From Linderina pennispora (Eukaryota; Kickxellomycota; Kickxellomycetes; Kickxellales; Kickxellaceae): 64,000 bases of DNA. Below the pieces are notes generated by a model, which worked only from the letters and a program-made list of their open reading frames with translations, was not told where the DNA came from and did not search any database. The stretch is taken from positions 372,001-436,000 of the forward strand of contig NW_024468250.1 of assembly GCF_002104995.1 (NCBI RefSeq), read 5' to 3'. Shown here one piece after another: positions 54,201-64,000 of this stretch. The translations under genes and the position numbers were made by a program. Within the stretch, counting starts at the first letter, position 1, and each line of letters starts with the position of its first letter.

Positions 54201-54648
54201 CAGTCAGCACTGTTGTCTGTGTTGACTGAACCACCTGCGGGAACTGAATTATCTGGGTAGACCTGGCAGCCAGAGCAGCAGCGATGGCCGAGGAGCTGGC
54301 AACTGAAGCAGACGACGAAGCACTAATGGCCTGCAGCCTAGATGATGCCGATGCATAGAGAGAATAGATGTTCGAGGCGTGGTCGCCATATATCTCGTCG
54401 TAGTTGACATTGCTGATATCGTTGTGGTTGGGCATCTGCGGCATGTTGTTCAAGAGCTTGCTAGTGCCATCGTTAAACCCAAACATGCCAGCGCCATCGT
54501 TAAATCCAAATATGCCAGCCTGGTCGACGGAAGCATTCAAGTCTAGCCGCTGCCCGCTCCGTCTGCCACCATTTATGTGCGCCTGCGGCGGCAGAGCAGT
54601 GGCCGAGGCCAGGGCAGCCAGCAAAACGAAGGAAGTGACGAGTTGCAT
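51263..54648 (-). CDS. Large secreted proline-rich repeat protein, one frameshift
   Basis: Starts with a signal peptide at 54648 (MQLVTSFVLLAALASATA). A Ser/Ala/Thr/Gln-rich region follows, then a long Pro/Tyr/Ser region built of 18-residue repeats (AYSAPSSQGYAAPxPP type), an acidic-basic patch (DDDDYDTDDE, KKRRHHHHK), and a second Pro-rich part with PAPxYxKPAPVYGKPAR-like units. The end is Thr/Val-rich (TTRTVINYATVIV). The frame changes once, near 53250, in a C/G run. Adding one base gives a single open frame of 1,128 residues, so this is likely a sequencing or replication slip. It resembles extensins or cell-wall hydroxyproline-rich proteins in composition only; no GPI signal is visible. 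Confidence 0.72.
52333..53350. repeat. 54-bp tandem repeat array (about 19 units)
   Basis: A 54-base unit, seen on the plus strand as CTTGGCTACTTGGTGCGCTA plus a variable GAGG-rich spacer, recurs about nineteen times with small differences (for example GGTGTGGGATATG in some units). An isolated unit lies near 52136. Because 54 is a multiple of three and the unit has few stops, several frames on both strands stay open through the array. The minus-strand Pro/Tyr/Ser frame is the coding one. Confidence 0.9.
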
Positions 54649-55174
54649 GAGTCTGTCGTCAGTGGGGTGTGGTTGATCAGAGAAAAGAGAGAAGTACCGC
54701 TCGTGTTTCAATGGGCTGTAGAAGATATAGGGGACAAGTGTTGAATGTATTGAAGGGCGGTGGACCTCCTGTCAGCCTTATATGGAACATAATTGCTTCA
54801 TTCCACCTGCAGAGATGTGTGCCAAGGGCTGCTGGTCATCTAAGGGCCATAAAGTTCATTTTCCCACATATATGCGGATAGCAATTCACCAAACTCTCGG
54901 CCGCCTCATTACCCCACCCCTGGTGAATTACTAATATTCACGTCTCCACCCTTGGGTGTACCCTCACTTTGACTATGCCAGCACTACCGGCGATCTTCCA
55001 CACAAAGACTAGCTTTTCACTGTATATTACCCTTCTCCATGCAATCCCAAGCCGTTCCCAAAAATGCGGTGTGTAAACTTGAGCGTGTTTCAGTGAGGGA
55101 ATGTGGAGAACAGGTAAGGTGCAAAGGGCAAAAGGTATATTCATCAAGGCTTCGCTATCCAGAACTAGGGCCGC
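54649..55174. other. Intergenic region
   Basis: About 525 bases upstream of the proline-rich gene and downstream of the ArfGAP gene. No clear motif. Confidence 0.4.
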
Positions 55175-56680
55175 TTACCGCTCCTGGAGCTGATCCAGAT
55201 ACTCTGACAGCTTGGACGCGCCCTGCGCCCACATGCGCCGCAGGTTATCCGCCTCGTTCGAGTTGAGCAGCCGCTGGGCCAGATCACGCGCATTAGCGCC
55301 GAGCTCCTGCAGGTCGATTTCGCCGGAAGCAGCCCGTGTGTGGGCACTAGGTTGCGGCGGGCGGTTAAAGTACTGGCTGGAGCTGATGCTCTTGGAGTTG
55401 GCAAAGCGTGCAGTCGACGAGCTGAGTTCAGGCTCAGCGGGTGTGTTTCCACTGAGCATCTGGCTGGACGAGATGGATTTGGCCCCTTGGAATCGCTCTT
55501 GTGCCGATCCTGTGCTGTTGTTGCCACCCATTGTGCCGAATGATCCAAATCCAAGGCCGGTCCCGGACTGGTTTCCGCCGCCGATGGCACCAAATCCGAG
55601 CCGGCTTACCCCCGAGGAAAGCTGATCCACATCGCCCTTTGTGCTCGAGCCCTGGACACCCCGCGCAGCCGAACTTGCAGCAGCAGTACTCGCTGCCGTG
55701 GTTGCTGCAGACACAGAGGCGGTTGCTGAACTGGCGCTGCTTTTAGCCTTTGAGTGCGAGGCCGTGACCGCATCGCGCATCGCCTGCAGACGCTCCTCCT
55801 CGCGAGCCTCAGCCTCGGCGCGGGCAGCAGCCTCTTCAAAGTTAACCATGGGCTTGGCACCCAGCTTCTTTGCGCCGCCGAGTTTCTTGGCTCCTCCCAG
55901 CTTCTTTGCTCCTAGTCCAGACGACTTTGGTGTCGACTTCAGAGCAGCCGTGCGAGCCTTGGTAGCTGACCCAGTGGTAGAGGGCTGGATCACTCGTGCA
56001 ACAGGCACCCGTGCTGTGGAGGGCTTCGCAGCAGCAGAAGCAGCGGAGGCCTCAATGGCCCTTGTGGCCTGGTCGTCGGCCTGCGCAGAGTCCGATTCGT
56101 CGGCCTGGAGAATGACTGTGGGCGGAGCCAGACCACGGACTGGACCTGTAGTGGGCTCCTCTGACGTGGCCTTAGACGAGCTTGCCGACAGCTCGCGCGC
56201 AAAGAAGTCGTCTTCAGCTGCTGCTGGAGCAGCCACCTCTGCGCCTGCAACTATGACACGGCCATCATGCGAGCTCAGCAGGTCCTTCTTTGCCAGCTGC
56301 TGCAGGTGCGCCTTGTACAGTTGAGCTTGGCGTCCTGTGTACTTGGTTTTCGTGTCGTTGCCGGTCTTTGCGGTCAGGAACTTTGCGCCGCCGTTCTGGC
56401 GCCAAAAGGCTGCTGCATTGTTGTTGCCGCCCACCTTCATTGTGCGCAGCTGGTCCCACGTCCACGAGTCCAACACTGTTGAGCGAACGAATGAAATATG
56501 GACGCCCATGCCGCGGTGCACGGCCGAACAGTCAATGCATAGGTACACGCCGTACGTGACTGACGACCATGTCGGATTCTTCGAGCCACAGTCAAAGCAA
56601 ACCTTGTTTTCGGGCTGCTTGGATCTCAGCTGCTTGAATACTGTGGTAATTTCGTCCTTTGTAGGCTGTGCCAGCGACAT
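55175..56680 (-). CDS. GLO3: ArfGAP Glo3 (ARFGAP2/3 type)
   Basis: 501 residues. The ArfGAP zinc finger is at the N-terminus with C28, C31, C48, C51 and the catalytic arginine R56 ([13 protein letters not shown]). The middle is basic and low-complexity, with three GGAKKLG-type repeats that resemble the BoCCS region used to bind coatomer. Near the C-terminus are two ISSSQ motifs ([24 protein letters not shown]), the Glo3 motif. It stimulates GTP hydrolysis by Arf1 on COPI vesicles at the Golgi and ER interface. Intact, single exon, with the start immediately before the conserved [11 protein letters not shown]. Confidence 0.94.
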   Translation of the reverse strand: MSLAQPTKDEITTVFKQLRSKQPENKVCFDCGSKNPTWSSVTYGVYLCIDCSAVHRGMGVHISFVRSTVLDSWTWDQLRTMKVGGNNNAAAFWRQNGGAKFLTAKTGNDTKTKYTGRQAQLYKAHLQQLAKKDLLSSHDGRVIVAGAEVAAPAAAEDDFFARELSASSSKATSEEPTTGPVRGLAPPTVILQADESDSAQADDQATRAIEASAASAAAKPSTARVPVARVIQPSTTGSATKARTAALKSTPKSSGLGAKKLGGAKKLGGAKKLGAKPMVNFEEAAARAEAEAREEERLQAMRDAVTASHSKAKSSASSATASVSAATTAASTAAASSAARGVQGSSTKGDVDQLSSGVSRLGFGAIGGGNQSGTGLGFGSFGTMGGNNSTGSAQERFQGAKSISSSQMLSGNTPAEPELSSSTARFANSKSISSSQYFNRPPQPSAHTRAASGEIDLQELGANARDLAQRLLNSNEADNLRRMWAQGASKLSEYLDQLQER

Positions 56681-59600
56681 TTTCCGGTTCAGAAGTTAAA
56701 AACGGGTGAAGTGGATTGCAAAAGTGAATGGAAGGCAAAGTGTGGATGAGAGGTGAAGGAAATGCCAGCCCGGTTGAGTTTCGGAAAAGGTCGGCAATAT
56801 AAGAAATCAGGCTCAGCCAATGGCAGCGTGGAACGTCGAGAGCCCTTGAAACTTGAAACTTAACCGATGAGCTGGAGCATTGTGGATCGGGCGTTTATAA
56901 AACTGCCAGCTCACAGGGAGTAGATCAGGAACCAGGCCATGGTCTGCAAATAAATGTGGACGTATCGGCGATATCTGCTGTGTATCCCCTGTCTCGAACC
57001 TCTGGCGCCTATGGCTGTGGCTGCGCATGCCTCGGTGTTGGGCATTGTTAAGCTAAGGGATGGGTGGATATCAGGTATATGGAGAAACAGGAAGGCTGGC
57101 TGTCTGCCTGGGCCTTTGTACGTATACGTTTCGGCCTTGCCCATGGTGGAGCAGAGGGACTCTAGACTCCGAATGTCAGTAAGCATAACTTTATGTGTCG
57201 CATGTACACATAACAATAGAGTATGCTGGATATACATACGCCTATACCTATTGCGCGCCCGCTGCGGCTGTCCCTGACGTCGACATGTCAGCCGAATCAG
57301 GTGATATCAAGCCAGGCGCCAACGAGACCCCCGCTACAGCCTACAATATGGAGGTAGAATCTAGCCTTTGATAAGTTGCACAGACGACTGTATTGAAAAT
57401 ACCCCTGCGCAACTCGTCTATTCCCCTTTCTCTCTTTTCTTCAGTATTAAATATAACCTCTAAAATCCCCACACATTCAACACAATATACCTACAGCCGT
57501 CCACCCGTGATTTGGCGCGGGGACGACGTATTATTGCATTTCACTGGCCACCTGAGTGAGTGGCGTGATAAGTGCCTGCTGATATTTCTTGAAACAGCAA
57601 CCCTGTGCCTGCAGAGCATCGCCAGCCTGGTGATGACCCAGTGGCTGGCAACCGCATAGCAAAATGGGATGGTGAGAGTGAGAGCGAAGGCGAGGACTAC
57701 AAAGATGAAAGACAGTGCAGCTCCTTTGCAGACATGCAGTCGCCATGCAAATGGCAAGCCCGCCCTCACTCTCCGAAATATGTAGGTGCATAATTAGCAA
57801 AAGCAATGCGTGTGGACAACCTAGCACATTGGGTTTGGTTGAAATGGCAGGGTAGCTGTGTCTGTTGCATAACAACTAAGCACTCCTTTCAGGGCCACAA
57901 GTTGCAGGCATAAGAGAAGCTGCGCATTACAATACTACAATAGTCAGGTGTGTAGTGCGACAGGATAGCAGGCTGCTACTTGAAAAGAATTTTTGAATGA
58001 TATGCCTTTTCCGAGCCGTAACTAGACACAGCTGTTGCTCAGTGGCGCATGAGGGAGACGCTCCAAGTCAATCCCCTGCTCGCTTTTCGGTGGCACAACT
58101 TTATGCACCAGCAGCAATTTATGCAAGTACTCCTCTCCAAGGGGTAGGGGAATCGCCGATTACCATACCAGAGAACGAACCTAGATGCGGCATGGCCGCT
58201 GAGTGGTGTTAGTGTTTCAGATCCCTAGGATCTAGGTGCCCTGATACTCGACAGATCAACCCTGTCCAATAGCTACACTGCATGGCTTTTGAATACTGAC
58301 ACATGCACACAGCCAGCACCATTTGTCACTGACATGTCGCTGCCACTATGGATACATCTTGTTTCTTCCCCAACAGAATGCGGCATGTTTCTCCTGAATG
58401 CATATAATGTTCGTAAACGAGGTAGAGATATAATCTGAGCCAAGCCGTAGTTGCAGACCAAGGTCTTGGTGCTTTTGTGTTTTCTCGCACGCTGATTCGC
58501 TGCAGAGTGCTGAAGAGGCATGCCCCTCATTTTGAATGAGAACGTGAATGAAAGTAACTATCGTCTGGGTATACTCGACCAAATACGCGCCCAGAGGTCA
58601 TATGTGACCGATTGTCGCCTTTGCTTCGGGGATGACTTGGAAGTGGCAAGAGATACAATGGATGCCTGGTCTATGTTTCTGTGGAGAGAATTGTTTTTAT
58701 GGTAGGGTATCCGAGTAAAGAAACCTGTACACGGGATGCGTGGCGAGCTTCTCCCTTGAATTCCCTCCATGCTTCCACCCTGTCCTGTTGTAGTAATCTA
58801 CGAAGGGCATATCATCACATGGGCTATCTGGTGGCACGGTGACGCTGGGTAAAAATAGCAGCTTTGGCACAATAGCAGCCGTTGGTCCTGCTTTTCATCT
58901 GGCCTCCCAACCTGAACTTGGTGGCCGCTGTACCCGTGTCCGCCATCTCCTAGACTGCATTTCAAAGGTGTGGAGTAGGGCCTTAGAAGGGATGCACTGC
59001 GTTTCTGTTGAATTCACAGTTTTATTTCATCCGGACGTAGCTACCTTTAGGAATAATAAGATGCGCGTTGGTCTCTTTCGATCATGCTGTTTACTCGTTT
59101 TTGAAAACATCAGCGAATCTTGTCTGAGCGAAAAAGATATATTTGTTCGTAGCTGCTGCCTCAAGGTCCTGTACAGTAGGGGAGTATAATACATAGTATA
59201 ACGCGGGTGGAGCAAAAGTCGCTCCAAAAGGGCGCTCTATTGTAGCATAAGCGGATATAGCATGCAGTGGCCTGGATGGTACATATGATTGACACTGACA
59301 CCAGCAGATAGGATACAATTGGCCAGATAGATTACAGCAGCATGGCTGCTCTGGAAGAAGCCAGCTACATGTGTGCATGATCATGTTTGCAACAGCATGA
59401 ATATCCACCTCCTCCGCGAGAATCGCCTGCATAGCCAGCCCCGACCCATTCGCTATCTGAAATGGCTCTTACCTCCAAACCCGCACTTTCCCTCTGTCAC
59501 ATCTGGACTTCATGATCAGAAGAGCGGCTTATTGATGCGCTTTGACAAGTCACGAACCACCACACGCATGCAGCTGGCTGCTTCGCCATTGTCACTCATC

Positions 59601-60969
59601 CTCGGAAAAAATTGGCACGGGCAAGCTGGAAAAAGACGCGTCTCAGCATGCACCCCGCTTTGCACTCCTGCATATTTTCCTCCGCATCCGTAGCCCTCGT
59701 CTGTTTTGAACGGGGAACAGGTAGGTGGGGGTGGTGGGTTCCTTGGGTCTGGCATACAGTGCATGGTGGTTTACAATGGCTACAATAAGGCGCTCTAATT
59801 GTATGTCTGAATCCAGAAATACTGGTAGTCGTCCTCACTTGTTTTTGAAATGCCAAGCTGCTATGTGGTTAACGGGGAAAGGACCTGAGGACAAAAACGC
59901 AAACCTGCGCTTGCATGCCGGCACTTTTTTGTGGAGTTTGTCATCTGCCTTGGGGCTGCAGGTGGTGGGTTCGCACATATATAAACTGTATTGCATTCCC
60001 CCCGCCCCCAAGTGCTGGGCTGATTTGCCTATTTGCTATCTCAATTCGAGGGTTCCATTGCTTTGCTCACCCTTTTGCCAAAAGAAAAGACTTCATTCGT
60101 ATCAACTAATTCACTAGGTACATAGCAACCTTATACAGTGTTTGATGGCCAGGTTCCTGGTTTGCGCATGACACAGAGTCCCTTTTGAAAAACCGCCACC
60201 CAGTACACGCCATCTGTTGTGACAACAGCGCCTTTTTGTCTACCGCTTTCCTGCCAGCATTCCCCTGCTGTTGGCTGCCCAGTGCTGACCCCCTCCTTTC
60301 TACATAGTGCTGAACAACAGGGCACACTATTATCTCACTTGAGCCCTGCACGGGTGGCTACAGCAGACCATGGCAATAGCAGCTGCTCCGCAAAGGCTGT
60401 GCAGTCTGTTTTGCACGCGCTTGTGGCTGGCAGTACACTCGCAGGAAGAGCCGGTTGTGCACTCGTACTCTGCAAAACATCCTATTACTAGGAATGGATT
60501 GCCTACCTCTTCACTCTGAGCCGTTTCCGATTGCATACGCTGACGACTGGCCATCCACTTCCCTTCCTTGCCCAACTGGCAATAATTCACCCGCTTTTCG
60601 CCGCATTGCGATCCACACGCAGACATTCTGTGTGAATGCTGTGAGCGCTGCTTGTTTCCTCTTTCAGCCTCAGCGTTTTCATTTTTATTTTTGCCTGAAC
60701 ACTTTTTTGCGATCTTTTCTCTTTCACGTCTTTCACAGCTGGCGATATCTTTATATTTTACTTGCTACCCCACCACCAGGGCTGCGTCAGTAATCCTGTA
60801 CACTTTTCGCTTATATGAAATATCCATAGGCCTACCCCGCACCCTTACCAAGCCTCATTCGACTCTGCCCGAGAATATCCACCAGTACACACTTCTGCAT
60901 ATTCAGCCAGCGCCTGTTATTGTCGTCTTTACAGACTTCGACATCCATACACTCTGCCTACAAACACCT
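56681..60969. other. Gene-poor region of about 4.3 kb
   Basis: No frame here is convincing. Composition is less GC-rich than the coding parts and short frames overlap on both strands. Items worth noting: a 28-codon frame at 57285-57371 just after a TGACGTC motif, an acidic stretch at about 57600-57793 (KWDGESESEGEDY), and a TATATAA-like box near 59978 with no gene after it. The last 300 bases are T/C-rich and probably form the promoter and leader of the zinc-module gene at 60970. Confidence 0.45.
57285..57371 (+). other. Possible tiny exon or short frame
   Basis: ATG followed by 27 more codons (MSAESGDIKPGANETPATAY...) then TGA. The frame includes a GTAGAA that could be a weak donor after ATGGAG, and an acidic open stretch from about 57597 could be a following exon. 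This is only a possibility; no homology is visible. Confidence 0.15.
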
Positions 60970-62800
60970 ATGCAGTGCGATAGCGATGCAAGAAGAAGCA
61001 AGAGTGGCACGCCACACATGGCTAATACGCCCATATCAAACATACTGATGCGCCGCCCTCGTCCACGTCAGCCACCCCCGCCCGATATGATCGATTTCGA
61101 CCTCAACTGGTGCCGCCTGTGTCGCGTGTGTCTAACCTGCCAGGGAATTGGGCGTACTGTCCGTCAGGCTTTTAACACAAAGAGCTGCGAATGCCCAGTG
61201 CGCGTAGTTGTCAGCTGCAAGGGCAAGAAAAGCGACAAGGGGCCAAAGACTGTGGACTTTCGGTTCAAGACGCTTAGTGCCCAAGACATCAAAGCGCTGC
61301 AGTGCCTCCTGCGCCAGATGCGCAGCAATGTCCCACCAATCGAGAGCAATCTGCATCGTGCCAACCTGTGTGGAACGTGCCAGCAACGCATCCGCCGTGC
61401 GATTGACGGCATGAGAAACCCGCAGGGTGATGGTGACGAGTCAGTCGACTTCCGTCGCCGTAGATCGATCCGTGTTACCGTTAGTGAGGACATAGCAGCA
61501 TCCACACAAGGCGGCAATGCGACTACCCACAGGGCCATCAACAATGGGACGATGCCCGTGACCACTCTGCTGACCAGGTCGACCCCGCCTGGGCACCGCC
61601 CGAGCACAGAGATTGGTGGTGGTACCGAAGACTCAAACCCACATATCTATGCTGATATTTCTGCAGTGCAGTTGCCACCGCAGAAGTTGCTTCAGCACCA
61701 GCAGCCGCAGCTGCAGCATCGTCACCATGATATGCCCTCAGCAGATCATAGCCTAGAACCTACTGTTCCAATATCTATGCTGAGATCCAACTCTGCAGAG
61801 CCTGCTGCACACCAGCTGCACCGTCGTTTGGAGCGCACATCGTTTGAAAATATTCCCAGCGCAAAAGCTCATCTGAAGGCTGCAAGAAGGTAAGTAAACA
61901 TATGATGTATCCCCTATTTTCCCACCACCAACCGAACCTGCTGTTGGTTATCTGCTATGTGCTATGTGCTATGTGCTATCTGAGAATTAGCACAGTGCGA
62001 GATTCATTGCGCTGCATTTTTGTCTTCTAAGTTTGTTTGCTTGATGTATATGGTGTCGGGGCAATTACATTGATCTCTTTTATGTACTAGCCAACATCGC
62101 CCTTTTGTGCAATCTGCTTTTGTTTGGGCAGCATCTTTGTTGTAATGAATCAAACAGGATCTAGAAGTATATGTATAACTAAGTATATCCTTACTGTTCC
62201 TATAGCAAGCCAATAAACATCGTCTTTGAAGATGCTAGAGGCGCTGAGCTGTTCCGTGAGTGGGTCTTTGGTGAAATGACGCTCCATGAGTTGTTTGACG
62301 CCTACTATCCCAGTGCCCCTGCCGAGCTACTGTTCCGCGAGCAGCTACAAGGGTGTCTGTACTCGCGCCATTCGCAGGTGTCGCAGATCCCGCGGATGGG
62401 TGATCTGATAGTTATCAAGGTACATCTGCCGCAGAGTGTCCCTGGCTTGCAGCTACATCGTAGCCGCATGTCGTCACCAAAGACAACTTTGCCGTCTATC
62501 AGCGTGATTCATGAGCGTCACACTGCACAGTACCAGACTGCCATATCGCTGCTGGAGATCACAAATAGCCGCTCGATTCCATACATAGCAACACAGACCA
62601 CCATGGCTAACCAGCAGCCTCCCTACCTGCAAGGGAATTCTGTTAACAGCAGACCTATTGTCGAGGCGAGCCACCACAGTATGCTTGATAACACGCTACC
62701 ATCAGTTGCAGCACACATTGAAACCTCAAATACGTCTACTTCACCACAGGCAGCTGTGCTGCTGAAACACAGAGATAACTATGCTAAGGCTAGTCACTAA
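60970..62800 (+). CDS. Novel Cys-rich (putative zinc-binding) protein, paralogue 1
   Basis: Exon 1 (60970-61889) and exon 2 (62206-62800) flank a 316-nt intron (GTAAGT...TATAG, phase 2) and give 504 residues. The first part holds the module NWCRLCRVCLTC, then CECP, then FRFKTLSAQDIKAL, then PPIESNLHRANLCGTCQQR: clustered CxxC pairs that suggest two zinc sites. A Gln/His/Ser-rich linker follows. Exon 2 encodes an ordered stretch (NIVFEDARGAELFREWVFGE, LFREQLQGCLYSR) and a disordered tail. I do not recognise the domain. The gene at 63139 repeats the same module. The start is uncertain; later in-frame Met codons at 61018, 61048 and 61087 are possible. Confidence 0.65.
61952..61979. repeat. TGCTATG short tandem repeat in intron
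   Basis: Four 7-base units (the last ends in C) inside the intron of the zinc-module gene. Confidence 0.75.
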
Positions 62801-63138
62801 GAACCCCAATCAGCTGCAGCTATCCCGTTTGTTTACGATTATTGCAAACTCCCTGTGTCTGTCTGTCATATTGACCGCGCGGTGCCCCGAGCTGCTTCTA
62901 TCACCCTCCTATTTCGCATACTCTATCAGTCTTACCACAGGCTTCAGAGCCTAACTTGTACCCATCCTGCTTCTTTCACCATGTTTGCAATATAGTCCAT
63001 AGTCACATATTCAGCTCGGCCATCTCTCTTGCTTCCCATTGCAGATTATAAAGCACATGGGCAGCCATCGCGTAGAGGTGGAGCCGGTACATGAAAATCA
63101 TCTTCCTTCTGAAACATTTGCATCTCATTCCTTCTGCT
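62801..63138. other. Intergenic region between the two zinc-module genes
   Basis: About 340 bases with a TTATAAA motif near 63046 that could serve paralogue 2. Nothing else seen. Confidence 0.4.
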
Positions 63139-64000
63139 ATGCTCACCCACCGCAAAAACTGGTGTCGTATCTGCGCCAACTGTCTGACCTGCCCACGGGC
63201 TAATCGATCGCGGTTTCACGAAGGGAGATGCCATTGCGAGGAGCGCTCAATCAACCATGTGTCCCCGCAAAAAGTCAAGGGCGAGCAGCTGCTCAGCTTC
63301 CGCTACCGCCAGATCAGCGCAGACGATATTGATATTTTCAACGACATCTGGCCGCGGTTCAGGTTTGTCACTCCTCCACTCGAGCGCAACCTGCTGCGTG
63401 CAAATATCTGCAGCACCTGCCAGCAGCGTCTCCGCCGCGCACGTTTGGCCAGGAACAGTCATCTCCAGGGCATCAGCAAGGGCGATAGCACCGAGGACGA
63501 GGGTATCGTTTTATCCGACGAGGAAGAGGATCCGGCTCAGGTCTATCACAGCACCAGACCTGCATCTTGCGTGGGTGGTTTTGGTAGTAGCGATGCTTCT
63601 GGGTGGACACCACGGGTGCATCCAACCAATGCTGCCATGTCGCCGATCCAATACCCGAATTCGTCGCTGCGAAGCACGATCTCACAGGACTTTGCCAACC
63701 AGCCTTTGCCAGAGATGATTGCTGCCCCTATTGGCAGTCTCCCTCGCCCCACGGTTGGCCAGAGCGACACCTGCAGACGGCTTGGAGCAGTGCAAACGCC
63801 AAGCTCGCTGCATGTGGGGGATAGATTCCCCGCATGTAAAGGTTATGAGTGCAGGACTGAGGTACCGGACAGTGGTGGTACCAAAGGCCATAGTGCTACC
63901 GCTGTGGCTGCTCTGGCGCAGATGCGCTACACGCGGCCGGCAGCGGGTCTGCCTGCAACGCCGGCCCAAGCTTATGAGGTGGAGGAGTGTAATAGCGACG
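63139..64000 (+). CDS. Novel Cys-rich (putative zinc-binding) protein, paralogue 2, partial at right edge
   Basis: An ATG at 63139 opens a frame of 287 codons to the edge of the window without a stop. Right after the start is NWCRICANCLTC, then CHCEE, then FRYRQISADDIDIF, then PPLERNLLRANICSTCQQR, followed by basic residues. This aligns block by block with paralogue 1. Conserved positions are the N-W-C-R start, two or three CxxC-type pairs, S-A-x-D-I, P-P-x-E-x-N-L-x-R-A-N and C-x-T-C-Q-Q-R. After the module comes an acidic segment (DEEEDP) and a Ser/Pro-rich disordered region. The rest of the gene is outside the window. Confidence 0.68.
   Translation, partial: MLTHRKNWCRICANCLTCPRANRSRFHEGRCHCEERSINHVSPQKVKGEQLLSFRYRQISADDIDIFNDIWPRFRFVTPPLERNLLRANICSTCQQRLRRARLARNSHLQGISKGDSTEDEGIVLSDEEEDPAQVYHSTRPASCVGGFGSSDASGWTPRVHPTNAAMSPIQYPNSSLRSTISQDFANQPLPEMIAAPIGSLPRPTVGQSDTCRRLGAVQTPSSLHVGDRFPACKGYECRTEVPDSGGTKGHSATAVAALAQMRYTRPAAGLPATPAQAYEVEECNSD

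Noticed and set aside
60455-60793. 112-codon plus-strand frame
   Set aside because: Phe-rich composition reflects the T/C-rich leader before the zinc-module gene; no support as a protein.

Overview
The window looks like nuclear DNA of an early-diverging fungus. Coding sequence is GC-rich, genes are close together with few short introns (GT..AG, often a CTAAC branch site), and there are fungal-type products such as a Zn2Cys6 regulator, an Rtt107/Brc1-like BRCT protein, a Spo7-like protein, Lcb3-type phosphatase and many short-signal-peptide secreted proteins. An Integrator subunit 7 homologue, absent from the well-studied yeasts, and the gene style suggest Zoopagomycota, perhaps Kickxellomycotina. 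That placement is inference. Frameshifts are frequent in some genes (Rtt107-like, BRO1, Spo7-like, NOL11-like, INTS7, the proline-rich protein) and absent from others (PGI, MOCS3/Uba4, AACS, Glo3). Several sit in or beside homopolymers or simple repeats, so assembly indels are the simplest explanation.

Layout. 1-11.4 kb: the 5' part of an Rtt107/Brc1-like multi-BRCT gene (minus), then CNOT2/NOT2, a BRO1/ALIX-family gene, glucose-6-phosphate isomerase and mitochondrial ribosomal protein uL29m. 11.6-19.2 kb: an accessory block, nearly all on the minus strand. It is a tandem family of tyrosine-rich secreted proteins (two clear intact members, one divergent member, three decayed copies), a WrbA-type flavodoxin and another secreted protein. 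19.9-25.2 kb: a sulfite oxidase gene (plus) split by a 4,140-bp AT-rich Harbinger-like DNA transposon. The transposon has two 462-bp direct terminal repeats whose 94-bp central loops lie in opposite orientation, an unusual flip/flop arrangement. 26-36 kb: aspartate-semialdehyde dehydrogenase, a small zinc-binding protein, Uba4/MOCS3, an orphan Gag-like zinc-knuckle protein, an arrestin-like PY-motif adaptor, a small Zn2Cys6 protein and a decayed surface glycoprotein. 36.5-50 kb: FKBP12-type isomerase, Spo7-like, NOL11/Utp8-like, Lcb3-type phosphatase, INTS7 and acetoacetyl-CoA synthetase. 50.4-56.7 kb: a small secreted protein, a large secreted proline-rich protein with about nineteen 54-bp repeats, and the ArfGAP Glo3. 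56.7-61 kb is gene-poor. 61-64 kb holds two tandem paralogues of a cysteine-rich, presumably zinc-binding module that I do not recognise; the second runs off the right edge.

Functional links. Sulfite oxidase needs molybdenum cofactor, and Uba4/MOCS3, which charges the sulfur carrier for that cofactor, lies about 2.4 kb further on. The sulfite oxidase ends in SRL, a peroxisomal PTS1-type tripeptide, and has no cytochrome b5 domain, so it resembles the plant peroxisomal type. The secreted families at 11.6-19.2 and 50.4-54.6 kb are probably wall or extracellular proteins.
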